DNA of 64,000 bases from Hyphomicrobium_A sp963782555 (GCA_963782555.1 CAWAKB010000003.1:372001-436000), one strand, 5' to 3'; shown: positions 9,815 to 18,843, counted from the stretch's first letter. Notes: generated by a model from the sequence alone, not told the origin. Made by a program: numbers and translations.

Positions 9815-10780
9815 ATGACACAGCCCAAGCATGCGAAAGTGCTGATCCTCGGCTCCGGACCGGCCGGCTACACGGCCGCCATCTATGCCGCACGCGCCAT
9901 GCTGAAGCCGCTGCTGATCCAGGGCTCGCAGCCGGGCGGCCAGCTCACCATAACGACAGACGTCGAGAACTATCCAGGCTTTGCCGACGTGATCCAGGGC
10001 CCTTGGCTCATGCAGCAGATGCAGGCCCAGGCCGAGCACGTCGGCACCGAGATCGTGATGGATCAGATCGCCAAGGTCGATCTGCAGAGGCGGCCTTTCC
10101 GTCTCGAAGGCGATTCAGGCGACGCCTACACTTGCGATGCGCTGATCATCTGCACCGGCGCCCAGGCGCGCTGGCTCGGCATCCCGTCGGAGGAGGCCTT
10201 TAAGGGCCACGGCGTGTCAGCCTGCGCCACCTGCGATGGGTTCTTCTACAAGGGCAAGGAAGTGGTCGTGGTCGGCGGCGGCAACACCGCGGTCGAGGAG
10301 GCGATCTTCCTCACCAACTTCGCCAGCCGCGTCACCATCGTGCATCGGCGCGATCATTTCCGTGCGGAGAAGATCCTGCAGGACCGGCTCTTCAAGAACC
10401 CCAAGATCGAGGTCGTCTGGGACCACACGGTCGAGGAGATCGTCGGCTCGAGCGACCCCAAGTCGGTGACCGGCGTGCGGCTCAAGAACGTGAAGACGGG
10501 CGCGGTCACGGAGCGGGCAGCCGACGGAGTCTTCATCGCCATCGGGCACGCGCCCGCGACCGAGTTGTTCAAAGGCCAGCTGGAGATGACGAAATCGGGC
10601 TACTTGATCACGAGACCGGATTCGACGGCGACGTCCATCCCGGGCGTCTATGCGGCGGGCGACGTCAAGGACGAGGTCTACCGGCAGGCCGTGACGGCAG
10701 CGGCCATGGGGTGCATGGCGGCGCTGGAGGCCGAGCGCCATTTCGCGACGCTGGAGATCGAGGCAGAGGCCGCCGAGTGA
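9815..10780 (+). CDS. trxB: Thioredoxin reductase
   Basis: NADPH:thioredoxin disulfide reductase, a cytosolic flavoprotein. FAD-binding GSGPAG is at residues 13-18, the redox-active disulfide CATC at 137-140, the NADPH motif GGGNTAVEEA follows, and the C-terminal FAD motif GVYAAGDVKDEVYRQA is present. The frame is open upstream to 9710, but the family start MTQPKHAKVLILGSGPAGY fits the ATG at 9815, preceded by GAGGAG. At 321 residues it is full length. A LysR-type regulator lies 1.1 kb downstream, an association I recall in related genomes, though a convergent gene separates them here. Confidence 0.97.
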   Translation: MTQPKHAKVLILGSGPAGYTAAIYAARAMLKPLLIQGSQPGGQLTITTDVENYPGFADVIQGPWLMQQMQAQAEHVGTEIVMDQIAKVDLQRRPFRLEGDSGDAYTCDALIICTGAQARWLGIPSEEAFKGHGVSACATCDGFFYKGKEVVVVGGGNTAVEEAIFLTNFASRVTIVHRRDHFRAEKILQDRLFKNPKIEVVWDHTVEEIVGSSDPKSVTGVRLKNVKTGAVTERAADGVFIAIGHAPATELFKGQLEMTKSGYLITRPDSTATSIPGVYAAGDVKDEVYRQAVTAAAMGCMAALEAERHFATLEIEAEAAE

Positions 10781-10790
10781 GCTTGGCGCC

Positions 10791-11660
10791 TCACTCGACG
10801 CGATAGGCGACGACCTTGTCGTCCTTCATCATGGGGATGAGCAGCAGGCGCTCAGCCGGCATCCAGCTGATGTCGGCGCTGCCCTGGTTGAGATCGAGCA
10901 GTTGCTCGGCCTTGCCCGATGCGTGGATGCGATAGAGGGCGCCCGCCACCCAGTCGGTGACGAGGAAGCTGTCGTCGTTGAGCGGCTCGATGCCGTCGAG
11001 ATTGCCGATCGGCGTGCCGTCACCAAGATCACGCACCGTCTTGTCGGGGATCGATACCTCGAGGAGATTGGCAGGTGCGGATTTCGCAGCGGATGTCCCC
11101 GGAGCACCCCAGGCGGCAACGATCAGTTTGTCGCCGACAACGTGCAGGCCGTTTGGATATTTGAGGGCTTCGCCGTCCATCCACTTTTCAAATTTGCCAT
11201 CGGCGAGACGCCAAATGGTGCTGGCGCTCGAATCCGAGACGTAAATGCGACCCGCACCGTCCGCGGCAACGTCGTTGAGGAACTTCGCGCCCGGAGCATC
11301 ATAGCGCGCGATAATCTTTCCATTGGCAGTATCGATTTCCACCAGCTTGTCGATGTCGGCCACATAGAGGCGGCCATTCGCCAGAGCCAACCCCTTGGGT
11401 GCGTCAAGACCCTTTGCCCATTGCGGGTCGAGGATCGTGCCGTCTTTGAGGGAGATTTTGGCGATGAAGCCGTCCCCATCCTTATTAGTGGGCTGGCCGC
11501 TGATATTGCTGACGTAGGCAAACGTCCCGGTCGGATCGGGAAGCACTGATTCGGGTGTCTTGAGACCGGTCGTCTCCCACAGCTTGACCGGCTCACTGAA
11601 AGCCGGCGACGCCCAAGCCAAGAGCCACACCATCGCAACAATCGATCCGAGCGATTTCAT
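10791..11660 (-). CDS. Secreted SMP-30/gluconolactonase-like beta-propeller protein
   Basis: 289-residue protein with a signal peptide (residues 1-22, ending AWASPAFS) and repeated blades of a six-bladed propeller: DPTGTFAYVSNISGQP, GLALANGRLYVADIDKLVEID, AADGAGRIYVSDSSASTIWRL and LDGIEPLNDDSFLVTDWVAGALYRI. This is the SMP-30/YvrE/NHL type fold, used by lactonases and by periplasmic binding proteins. No proven metal ligand set can be assigned by eye, so the substrate is unknown. It is convergent with trxB (10 bases apart). Confidence 0.82.
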   Translation of the reverse strand: MKSLGSIVAMVWLLAWASPAFSEPVKLWETTGLKTPESVLPDPTGTFAYVSNISGQPTNKDGDGFIAKISLKDGTILDPQWAKGLDAPKGLALANGRLYVADIDKLVEIDTANGKIIARYDAPGAKFLNDVAADGAGRIYVSDSSASTIWRLADGKFEKWMDGEALKYPNGLHVVGDKLIVAAWGAPGTSAAKSAPANLLEVSIPDKTVRDLGDGTPIGNLDGIEPLNDDSFLVTDWVAGALYRIHASGKAEQLLDLNQGSADISWMPAERLLLIPMMKDDKVVAYRVE

Positions 11661-11773
11661 CTCCGACTTCCTCTTTGCGCGAGTTAACCCAAAGACGTGC
11701 GCTTATTGCGCGTACAGGTGGCGTACAGTTTGGATGCGCGCGCCCTATTCATGCGCCGCTGGGTGGTTTAAGT

Positions 11774-11785
11774 TGCGCCGCAACA
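11774..11785. promoter_or_regulatory. PhaR-like site between the propeller gene and lysR
   Basis: TGCGCCGCAACA is an exact match to TGC-R-N-Y-GCA-ACA. It is placed almost midway (about 113 bases each way) between the divergent starts of the propeller gene and the LysR gene. Confidence 0.35.
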
Positions 11786-11897
11786 AGCCCGAGGCCGTCT
11801 TAGCACAAGCGAACGTTTCGCGGATGCAACTTGTCCGAGAGGCACGGGTTGTGTCCGCACGCGGACTTCGCCGCGCATTGTCCGATGGGGTCTATCC

Positions 11898-12788
11898 ATG
11901 GACTGGGACAAGCTCAGGATCTTTCACGCGGCGGCGGAGGCGGGCAGCTTCACGCACGCCGGCGATGCCCTGCACATGAGCCAATCCGCCGTGAGCCGAC
12001 AGGTCTCGGCGCTTGAGCGCGATCTGAAGGTCGTGCTGTTCCACCGCCATGCGCGAGGTCTGGTGCTGACCGAGCAGGGTGAGCTCCTGCACCGGACGAC
12101 GTCCGACGTCATGAATAAGCTGCACACGGCGGAGACGCTGCTGTCGGATACGACGTCGAAACCCACCGGCGAGCTGCGCATCACGGCACCGGTAGGTTTC
12201 GGAACGGTGTGGCTGACGCAGCGGTTGCGCGAGTTCCACGAGCTCTACCCTGAGATCCGCGTCGAGCTCAACCTCAACGACGACCAGGTCGACATCGGCA
12301 TGCGCGCAGCCGACGTCGCCATCTGGACGCGCGAGCCTGGGCAGACCGATCTCATCCGCCGCACCCTCTTCACCACCAAGGTGCGCGCCTTCGCCTCGAC
12401 CCAGTATGTGCGCCGCTTCGGCGCGCCCAAGACGCTGGAGGAGCTCGACCAGCACAGCATCGTCTCCTACAGCGGCCAGCCTGCCCAGCACCTGTCAGCG
12501 ATTACCTGGATCGAGACGGTCGGGCGCGACGGAAGGGGACCGCGTGAACCGGCATTTCGCGCCAACAGCGTGGTGGCGCTGCGCTACGCGATCCGCGCCG
12601 GCATCGGCATCGGCATGATCCCTGACTACATGACGGACGAGCAGGCCGACCTCGTGCCCGTACTAACCGAGATCGATCCGCCGACCCTGCCGATCCTGTT
12701 CGTGTATCCGGAGGAGCTCAAAGCCTCCAAGAAGGTGCAGGTCTTGCGCGACTTCCTGGTCGCCAAGGCCAGGCAATGGAAATATTGA
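11898..12788 (+). CDS. LysR-type transcriptional regulator
   Basis: 296 residues. N-terminal winged helix-turn-helix at 1-60 (DKLRIFHAAAEAGSFTHAGDALHMSQSAVSRQVSALERDL) and a type-2 periplasmic-fold effector domain from about 90 (GELRITAPVGFGTVWLTQRL) to the end. It is similar to LysR proteins encoded beside trxB in other Hyphomicrobiales, so a redox-related target is possible. The effector is unknown. It is divergent from the propeller gene. Confidence 0.93.
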   Translation: MDWDKLRIFHAAAEAGSFTHAGDALHMSQSAVSRQVSALERDLKVVLFHRHARGLVLTEQGELLHRTTSDVMNKLHTAETLLSDTTSKPTGELRITAPVGFGTVWLTQRLREFHELYPEIRVELNLNDDQVDIGMRAADVAIWTREPGQTDLIRRTLFTTKVRAFASTQYVRRFGAPKTLEELDQHSIVSYSGQPAQHLSAITWIETVGRDGRGPREPAFRANSVVALRYAIRAGIGIGMIPDYMTDEQADLVPVLTEIDPPTLPILFVYPEELKASKKVQVLRDFLVAKARQWKY

Positions 12789-12962
12789 CGTCTACGCCGG
12801 CCCCGTCGTTGCACCGTTGCGGGCGAGACGCTATCTAACCGGCACGGTTTCTTCAGCATCGGCAGCTAGGAACGCCTTGAACAGCCCTCACTTTATCGGC
12901 GGGTGGGGGCGCGTCACGTGAGGGGTCCCTGCTGCCGAAGCGCGAGCAGCGAGACTAAAGGC

Positions 12963-14384
12963 ATGGCCAAGACGCTCTACGACAAGATCTTCGACGACCA
13001 CGTGGTCGATCGCCAAGAAGACGGCACCTGCCTGCTCTACATCGATCGCCATCTCGTGCACGAGGTGACGAGCCCGCAGGCCTTCGAGGGCTTGCGCATG
13101 GCGGGCCGCAAGGTGCGCGCGCCGGAGAAGACGTTGGCCGTTGTCGATCACAACGTTCCGACGACTGACCGCAGCCACGGTATCAACGACGAGCAGAGCC
13201 GCATTCAGGTCGAGACGCTCGCCAAGAACGCTGAGGACTTCGGGGTCGAGTACTTCAACGAGCTCGATGCGCGTCAGGGCATCGTGCACGTCGTCGGGCC
13301 CGAGCAGGGCTTTACGCTGCCGGGCACCACCATTGTCTGCGGCGACAGCCACACCTCGACCCACGGCGCCTTTGGGGCGCTTGCTCATGGCATCGGCACG
13401 TCCGAGGTCGAGCACGTGCTCGCCACGCAAACGCTGATCCAGAACAAGGCTAGGAACATGCGGGTGACGGTCGACGGCAAGCTGCCGGACGGCGTCACCG
13501 CCAAGGATGTGATCCTTGCCATCATCGGCGAGATCGGCACCGCCGGCGGCACCGGCCACGTCATCGAGTATGCGGGCGAGGCGGTCCGCTCGCTGTCGAT
13601 GGAAGGACGCATGACCGTTTGCAATATGTCGATCGAGGGCGGCGCCCGCGCCGGCATGATCGCGCCCGACGAGAAGACCTTTGCCTTCATCGAGGGGCGC
13701 CCGAAGGCGCCCAAAGGGGCGGCTTGGGACATGGCCTTGCGCCATTGGGAGACGCTTCAGTCGGATGAGGGCGCGCACTTCGATACCGAGGTGAAGCTCG
13801 ATGCCGCGCAGCTGCCGCCGATCGTGACCTGGGGCACAAGCCCGGAAGACGTCGCCGCCATCACCGGCGTGGTGCCCGACCCGGCCAAGGTCGAGAACGA
13901 CAACAAGCGCGCCTCGATGCAGCGGGCGCTCGAGTACATGGGGCTTAAGCCCGGTACCAAGATGACGGACATTCCGCTCGATGTCGTGTGGATCGGCTCG
14001 TGCACCAATGGACGCATCGAGGATCTGCGTGCCGTCGCCAAGATCGTCGAGGGCAAGAAGATCTCCGGCAGACTCGCGTATGCGATGATCGTGCCGGGCT
14101 CCGGCCTGGTGAAGGCGCAGGCCGAGGCCGAGGGTCTCGACAAGATCTTCAAGGAGGCTGGCTTCGAGTGGCGCGAGCCCGGCTGCTCCATGTGCCTTGG
14201 CATGAATCCGGACCAGTTGAAGCCGCAGCAGCGCTGTGCCTCCACCTCGAACCGCAACTTCGAGGGCCGCCAGGGGCGGCTGGGGCGCACGCACCTTTTG
14301 TCGCCCGTCATGGCTGCGGCTGCAGCACTTGAAGGTCACTTCGTCGATATCCGCAGCTGGGGCCGCTCACGCGCCTGGGATTAA
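12963..14384 (+). CDS. leuC: 3-isopropylmalate dehydratase large subunit
   Basis: Aconitase-superfamily subunit that, with LeuD, isomerises 2- to 3-isopropylmalate in leucine synthesis. The 4Fe-4S ligands are Cys347 (SCTNGRIEDLR), Cys408 and Cys411 (GCSMCLGMNPDQL). GDSHTSTHGAFGALAHGIGTSEVEHVLAT is the substrate-site signature. At 473 residues it is standard. The start MAKTLYDKIFDDHVV at 12963 fits the family. LeuD lies 2.4 kb downstream, separated by four unrelated genes. The methyltransferase ribosome site (AAGGAG) begins at the leuC stop codon, so co-transcription is likely. Confidence 0.98.
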   Translation: MAKTLYDKIFDDHVVDRQEDGTCLLYIDRHLVHEVTSPQAFEGLRMAGRKVRAPEKTLAVVDHNVPTTDRSHGINDEQSRIQVETLAKNAEDFGVEYFNELDARQGIVHVVGPEQGFTLPGTTIVCGDSHTSTHGAFGALAHGIGTSEVEHVLATQTLIQNKARNMRVTVDGKLPDGVTAKDVILAIIGEIGTAGGTGHVIEYAGEAVRSLSMEGRMTVCNMSIEGGARAGMIAPDEKTFAFIEGRPKAPKGAAWDMALRHWETLQSDEGAHFDTEVKLDAAQLPPIVTWGTSPEDVAAITGVVPDPAKVENDNKRASMQRALEYMGLKPGTKMTDIPLDVVWIGSCTNGRIEDLRAVAKIVEGKKISGRLAYAMIVPGSGLVKAQAEAEGLDKIFKEAGFEWREPGCSMCLGMNPDQLKPQQRCASTSNRNFEGRQGRLGRTHLLSPVMAAAAALEGHFVDIRSWGRSRAWD

Positions 14385-14393
14385 GGAGCGGTG

Positions 14394-15194
14394 ATGGTCA
14401 ATTCGCTCGTCCAGCAAAAGTTCGGGGCCGCCGCTGCCGACTATGCGGCTTCCGCCGTGCATGCGCAGGGCCCAAGCCTCGCCCGCGCCGTCGCGCTCGC
14501 CAGGCCGCAGCCCGACTGGCGGGTCTTGGATGTTGCGACGGGCGCCGGGCATACGGCGATGGCCTTCGCCCCGCACGTTGCCCGCGTCGTTGCCAGCGAT
14601 GTCACCGACGAGATGTTGGCACAAGCCAAAAAGCTCGCCGCCGACAAGGGTCTCGCTAATGTCGAAACGGCACGTGCCGATGCCGGTGCGCTACCCTTCG
14701 AGGATGCGAGCTTCGACTTGGTCACCTGCCGGCTCGCGGCGCACCATTTTCCCGACCCGGCGGCTTTCGTCAGCGAAAGCTTCCGCGTGCTGAAGCCTGC
14801 TGGCACATTTGCCCTGATCGACAACGCCAGCCCCGACGCAACCATCCTACCAACGGCGGCAGCGGCCGAGCTAATCGAGGCCGCCACCGTATTCAACGCC
14901 TATGAGAAGCTGCGCGACCCCAGCCACGCACGTGCGCTGACGGTGAGCGAATGGCTGGAGCTTATGCGCAGCGGCGGCTTCAGCGACACCACGCACGAGC
15001 TGCTCGACCAGCACATCGTATTCGGGCCATGGACCGAGCGCATGCGCTGCGATGCTGCAACCGTACGCCGGCTCGAGGCGATGCTCGAAGAAGAGCCCCT
15101 GCATACATTCCTAAGACCGCGCGCGACCGAGGACGGGCTGACCTTCACGCTGCAGGAAGCGATCATCGTCGCACATAAGCCTGGCCGAGCATGA
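14394..15194 (+). CDS. Class I SAM-dependent methyltransferase (UbiE-like)
   Basis: Motif I VLDVATGAGHTA is at residues 44-55, the acidic residue ending beta-2 is in VVASDVTDEML, and post-motif I gives ARADAGALPFEDASFDLVTCRLAAHHFPD. The layout resembles UbiE/COQ5-type or SAM-dependent methyltransferase 11 proteins, but UbiE-specific motifs are not complete, so the substrate is unknown. GTG at 14391 and ATG at 14394 both follow AAGGAG; I took the ATG. Its stop overlaps the next start (ATGA at 15191-15194), indicating translational coupling with the zincin gene. Confidence 0.88.
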   Translation: MVNSLVQQKFGAAAADYAASAVHAQGPSLARAVALARPQPDWRVLDVATGAGHTAMAFAPHVARVVASDVTDEMLAQAKKLAADKGLANVETARADAGALPFEDASFDLVTCRLAAHHFPDPAAFVSESFRVLKPAGTFALIDNASPDATILPTAAAAELIEAATVFNAYEKLRDPSHARALTVSEWLELMRSGGFSDTTHELLDQHIVFGPWTERMRCDAATVRRLEAMLEEEPLHTFLRPRATEDGLTFTLQEAIIVAHKPGRA

Positions 15195-15607
15195 CGCGAG
15201 CGACAAACCTGCAGAGTGCGACCGCGCCCACGATTGCCGACTTCGAGTCGCTGGCGGCCGCTGCCTACAAGCGGTTGCCTGCCGAGTTCCGCGAGAAGAG
15301 CAACGACCTGCTGATTCGTGTGGAAGACTTCGCCACAGATGAGGTTCTGGCGTCGCTCGGCATTGACAGTCCGTTCGACTTGCTCGGCCTCTATCACGGC
15401 GTCAGTCTCAATCATAAAAGTGTGATGGATCTGCCACGTCAGCCCGACATGGTATTCCTTTACCGGCGGCCAATTCTGGAGGAGTGGGCCGAGAGCGGAG
15501 AGGCGCTCGGCGATCTTATCGCGCACGTTCTTGTGCACGAAATCGGTCATCATTTTGGCTTCTCCGACGCCGACATGGCGCGGATTGAGGCCGCGGCGGG
15601 CGCATAG
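15191..15607 (+). CDS. Zincin-like metallopeptidase family protein (DUF1025 type)
   Basis: 138-residue cytoplasmic protein. The zinc motif HEIGHHFGFSD gives H116-E117-x-x-H120, with D126 as the probable third ligand, typical of the minimal zincin family (PF06262). The preceding ILEEWAESGEALGDLIAHVLVHE helix also matches that family. It has no signal peptide. It is translationally coupled to the upstream methyltransferase by an ATGA overlap. The family is widely conserved but its substrate is not established. Confidence 0.88.
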   Translation: MTRATNLQSATAPTIADFESLAAAAYKRLPAEFREKSNDLLIRVEDFATDEVLASLGIDSPFDLLGLYHGVSLNHKSVMDLPRQPDMVFLYRRPILEEWAESGEALGDLIAHVLVHEIGHHFGFSDADMARIEAAAGA

Positions 15608-15703
15608 GTTCGTCACTAGGCCGCATGACCGTGCGCTTGTCTCACGCCTCAAAGCGCGCCATGTTGGGCGAGATCAAATCATCGGGGGATTTCTTTGAGC
15701 GTC

Positions 15704-16231
15704 ATGGGCACGATGCGCCGCGGATTCCGCCCGTTGGCCTTGGGGCTGCTTGCGCTTCTCGCCTCACAGCTCCCTGGTGCGGCTCAAGAGGGCAGGTCGC
15801 CAACGCCTGAAGAATATGTCGCCCACGTGGGCGGCCAGGCCGAGATTGTGCCGGCGGGCCAGTTCGTGCTCGACGGCATCAAGCTCTACTGCGGCACCCG
15901 ACCGACGGTGATCGACAACAAGCTCGACGACTACGGTGCCGCCTACCCCGGCTTCCTGATCATGAACATGAAGCTGTTGAACCGGGTCTCCACCCCGGTG
16001 AAGCTGTGGATCTACTCCCACGAGTGCGGCCACCAGTTCCGCGGGCCCGACGAGGAGACCGCCGACTGCTTCGCGGTGCAGCGCGGGCGTCGGCAGGGGT
16101 GGCTGTCGCCGGGCGGCATAGAGGAGATCTGCAAGTTCATCGCGCCGGCCAAGGGCGACGCCATGCACTTCTCCGGCTCGCATCGCTGCGAGTACATGCG
16201 CCAGTGCTTCACGGAGTACCAGATCCGCTGA
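15704..16231 (+). CDS. Secreted HExxH protein, putative metallopeptidase
   Basis: 175 residues with a signal peptide (residues 4-28, LALGLLALLASQLPGAAQ). HECGHQFRG at 106-114 gives an HExxH zinc motif, followed by DEETADCFAVQRGRRQGWLSP, where a Glu and Asp are placed as possible third ligand. Six cysteines in the mature part (C63, C108, C122 and three near the C-terminus) suggest disulfides. Hence a periplasmic zinc peptidase-like protein; the family is not one I can name. A TTG at 15695 behind GGGGGA could be the true start. It is 96 bases downstream of the cytoplasmic zincin gene. Confidence 0.75.
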   Translation: MGTMRRGFRPLALGLLALLASQLPGAAQEGRSPTPEEYVAHVGGQAEIVPAGQFVLDGIKLYCGTRPTVIDNKLDDYGAAYPGFLIMNMKLLNRVSTPVKLWIYSHECGHQFRGPDEETADCFAVQRGRRQGWLSPGGIEEICKFIAPAKGDAMHFSGSHRCEYMRQCFTEYQIR

Positions 16232-16330
16232 GCGGCTGGCCTGCTCACCCAAGCGTCTGTAGCCCAATCTATCCCCGCCTCTTCGCGGGCGTCTAAGCTC
16301 GCGCTTTTCCCTGCGAGAGGCTCAGCGCAC

Positions 16331-16761
16331 TTGCGCCTCGCCGATTACGCCCAACGCCTGCTCTGCCTCGCCGAGACGGTCCACCGCTGGCTCGGCGCAC
16401 TCGCCACGCTCGATGACAAGCGGCGGGCGCGGGTTGCACGCTATGCAGAAAGGATCGCCGATACGCTCGCCCGCGCTGGCGACGCGCTGAACCGGCTCGC
16501 GCAGAGGCCGCAGGACGGGTGGGCGCGCCGCCAGGCGATCCGCGAGCTGGGCCGCATTTCCGGGTATATCGAGACTATGGTCGCTGCGCCGAGCATAACC
16601 TTGACGGGCGCAAGCTTGCTGGCGTTAAAAGGCGCCTGGAGCAGCTGCGGCCGGGCGAGCTGCACGAATGCGTGATCTCCGGCCGCAAGCCTCTGCACGT
16701 CGACCGCTTGGCGTCGGCGGAAGGCTACTTCCGAGCGTTAGCGGACGGACTGCGGACCTAA
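16331..16761 (+). pseudogene. Unknown helical protein, disrupted by a frameshift
   Basis: The frame from TTG 16331 codes for LADYAQRLLCLAETVHRWL through ELGRISGYIETMVAA, then degenerates. From about 16590 a second frame continues sensibly, EHNLDGRKLAGVKRRLEQL to YFRALADGLRT, stopping at 16761. Adding one base near 16585-16592 joins them into a single reading frame of about 144 codons. The family is unknown: helical, Arg-rich and soluble. The start codon is uncertain (GAGAGG lies 10 bases before the TTG). It could be genuine decay or a one-base deletion in the sequence. Confidence 0.7.
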
Positions 16762-16791
16762 AGTCGATTTGACACCGACCCGAGAGAGGCA

Positions 16792-17397
16792 ATGGAGAAG
16801 TTCACAACGTTGACAGGTGTCGCCGCCCCGTTGCCCCTGCGCAACGTCGACACCGACATGATCATCCCCAAGCAGTTCCTGAAGACGATCCTGCGCACCG
16901 GGCTCGGCAAGAGCCTGTTCTTCGAGATGCGCTACGATCAAGACGGCAAGGAAGTTCCGGATTTCGTCCTGAACCAGCCGGCCTACCGCAAGGCTCGGAT
17001 CCTGGTGGCGGGGGAGAACTTCGGCTGTGGCTCCTCGCGCGAGCACGCGCCGTGGGCGCTCAAGGATTTCGGCATCCGCTGCGTCATCGCGCCGGACTTT
17101 GCCGACATCTTCTACAACAACTGCTTCCAGAACGGCATCTTGCCGATCAAGCTGCCACAGGCCGACGTCGACAAGCTGATGGATGATGCGAGCCGCGGCT
17201 CGAACGCGACGGTCACCATCGATCTGGAAAGCCAAGAAATCCGCGGGCCCGACGGCGGTGTCATCAAGTTCGACATCGATCCGTTCCGCAAGCACTGCCT
17301 CTTAAACGGCCTCGACAACATCGGTCTGACGCTGGAGAAGCAGAAGGCCATCGAAGCCTTTGAGGAGAAGGCTCAAACAGCGCGTCCGTGGGCGTAA
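16792..17397 (+). CDS. leuD: 3-isopropylmalate dehydratase small subunit
   Basis: Swivel-domain partner of LeuC. LRNVDTDMIIPKQFLKT at residues 17-33 and ENFGCGSSREHAPWALKDFGIRCVIAPDFADIFYNNCFQNGILP in the middle are the family signatures. At 201 residues it is full length. It is preceded by the frameshifted gene on the same strand with a GAGAGG ribosome site. Confidence 0.98.
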   Translation: MEKFTTLTGVAAPLPLRNVDTDMIIPKQFLKTILRTGLGKSLFFEMRYDQDGKEVPDFVLNQPAYRKARILVAGENFGCGSSREHAPWALKDFGIRCVIAPDFADIFYNNCFQNGILPIKLPQADVDKLMDDASRGSNATVTIDLESQEIRGPDGGVIKFDIDPFRKHCLLNGLDNIGLTLEKQKAIEAFEEKAQTARPWA

Positions 17398-17492
17398 GTC
17401 GCGATTTGGCGGCGTGCTGATCGCGCCGGCAAATCGAATATTCGATGTCAGCTAGCAGGCCGACCGAGCAAAGCAGCCAACGGGAGGAAGCG

Positions 17493-17888
17493 ATGGTGAA
17501 GCCGATCCACATGATGGTGCGCATCAAGGACGAGGCGCGCTCCGTCGACTTCTACCGCAAGGCCTTCGGGCTCGAGATTGCCGAGCGCGTCGACTTCCCA
17601 GATTTCACGCTCATCTACATGCGTCCGCCCAAGGGCGACTTCGAGGTCGAGCTCACGGTCAACAAGGGTCGCACCGAGCCTTACAATCTGGGAGACGGCT
17701 ACGGGCATGTGGCGTTCGTCACCGACGACCTCGAAGGCGAGCGCACACGCATGACGGCGAACGGCCTCGCGCCTAAGGACATTAAGGAGATGACGCACGA
17801 CGGCAAGCCGTTCGGGAAGTTCTTCTTCATCGAGGACCCCGACGGCTACAAGATCGAGGTGCTGCAGAAGGGCGGCCGCTTCGGGTAG
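17493..17888 (+). CDS. Lactoylglutathione lyase-like VOC protein
   Basis: 131-residue glyoxalase I-like protein. The four metal ligands expected for GloA are visible: His6 (PIHMMVRI), a Glu in DFEVELTVN, His in GYGHVAFV and Glu in GYKIEVLQ. Methylglyoxal-glutathione hemithioacetal is thus the plausible substrate. The ATG at 17493 has GGGAGG eight bases upstream, and the longer frame is not needed. It is the last gene of the plus-strand leu region, convergent with two small secreted proteins. Confidence 0.85.
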   Translation: MVKPIHMMVRIKDEARSVDFYRKAFGLEIAERVDFPDFTLIYMRPPKGDFEVELTVNKGRTEPYNLGDGYGHVAFVTDDLEGERTRMTANGLAPKDIKEMTHDGKPFGKFFFIEDPDGYKIEVLQKGGRFG

Positions 17889-17894
17889 CCGTGC

Positions 17895-18203
17895 CTACCA
17901 GTCGCTGCCGGTGATATGCGGCTTTGTCGTCTCCAGCGCGGGTGGCGTCTTCATCGGCCAGGAAGCGCCGAGATTGCGCAGATACGACGCCTCGTTCGGC
18001 GGCTGGCACCAGATGTTTCCATAAAAGCCGTAGGGGCCGTTGTAGGGTGTGCAGTCGCGCGGGCGCCGTCGTCTAGCTCCGATCGCGACGACCATGTCGC
18101 TTGAGCGCGCCGCACCCGGCAAAAGGCTGGCGGCTTGAGCCGACGGGGCGGTGGCCGGGAGTGCTGCTGCTAGCGACAACGCGCAAACGACGGACAAGCG
18201 CAT
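17895..18203 (-). CDS. Small secreted YNGPYGFYGN-motif protein, copy 1
   Basis: 102 residues with a signal peptide (cleavage about residue 24, PSAQA). The mature protein carries a basic stretch RRRRPRDC, then CTPYNGPYGFYGNIWCQPPNE with two cysteines 14 residues apart, then YLRNLGASWP. A very similar gene lies 178 bases upstream on the same strand. No known domain. The spaced Cys pair and aromatic/Gly-rich loop suggest a small disulfide-bonded periplasmic or surface protein. Confidence 0.8.
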   Translation of the reverse strand: MRLSVVCALSLAAALPATAPSAQAASLLPGAARSSDMVVAIGARRRRPRDCTPYNGPYGFYGNIWCQPPNEASYLRNLGASWPMKTPPALETTKPHITGSDW

Positions 18204-18381
18204 GGGATCCCCCTGATACGACGTTGGAAATCAATCACGGCGGTGCGCGCCGGATTTTTCCAAAGTCTACCGAGCGGGCCTTGCGATTCCGGGTGGGGGA
18301 GACACGAGCATTTAACGCGTATTCGACGCAATTTGCCGCCGACGCGCCATCTCTGGCTGGGACAAGCGAACCTGAACGCGC

Positions 18382-18690
18382 CTACCAGTCGGTATCCGAG
18401 GACGGCTTCACCTTCTTGAGCGAGGGCGGCGTCTCCTGCGGCCACGGTGAACTGAGATTGCGCATGTAGGACATCTCGTTCGGAGGCTGGCACCATACGT
18501 TGCCGTAGAAGCCATAAGGCCCGTTGTAAGGCGTGCAGTCTTTCCGTGGGCGGTGTTGCTTCTGCTCGACGCTCAGTACGCCGCTTGCCGGCTGTGACAC
18601 GCCACGGGTGATGGGGATCGCCTGCGCCGGAGTTGTGGCGATGATAGCCGTTGCTGCCAAACCGATGGCGCATCCGCTCAGTAACCGCAT
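18382..18690 (-). CDS. Small secreted YNGPYGFYGN-motif protein, copy 2
   Basis: 102 residues with a signal peptide ending about TTPAQA. It shares with its neighbour the core DCTPYNGPYGFYGN-W-CQPPNE-SY-RNL, the following proline-rich TPP and the final DW, while the signal peptides and linkers differ. This fits an old tandem duplication under selection on the core. Function unknown. Confidence 0.8.
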   Translation of the reverse strand: MRLLSGCAIGLAATAIIATTPAQAIPITRGVSQPASGVLSVEQKQHRPRKDCTPYNGPYGFYGNVWCQPPNEMSYMRNLSSPWPQETPPSLKKVKPSSDTDW

Positions 18691-18843
18691 CGCTCACCTC
18701 CACGCGTTGCCATTCCGTGCTTTCGCCGCGAGCCTATGTTGGCGCGGCAAGATTTCCGGTTCACTGCAGCAGGACGATGGTTTTTGGGCGTCTTTGGCTC
18801 GAATTGTCTGGCTTTAGCACCGTGCGCTTGGCCGGTACGTGAG

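Noticed and set aside
12888..14339. 483-codon minus-strand frame opposite leuC
   Set aside because: Antisense shadow of leuC; His/Arg/Leu-heavy composition typical of GC-rich shadows.
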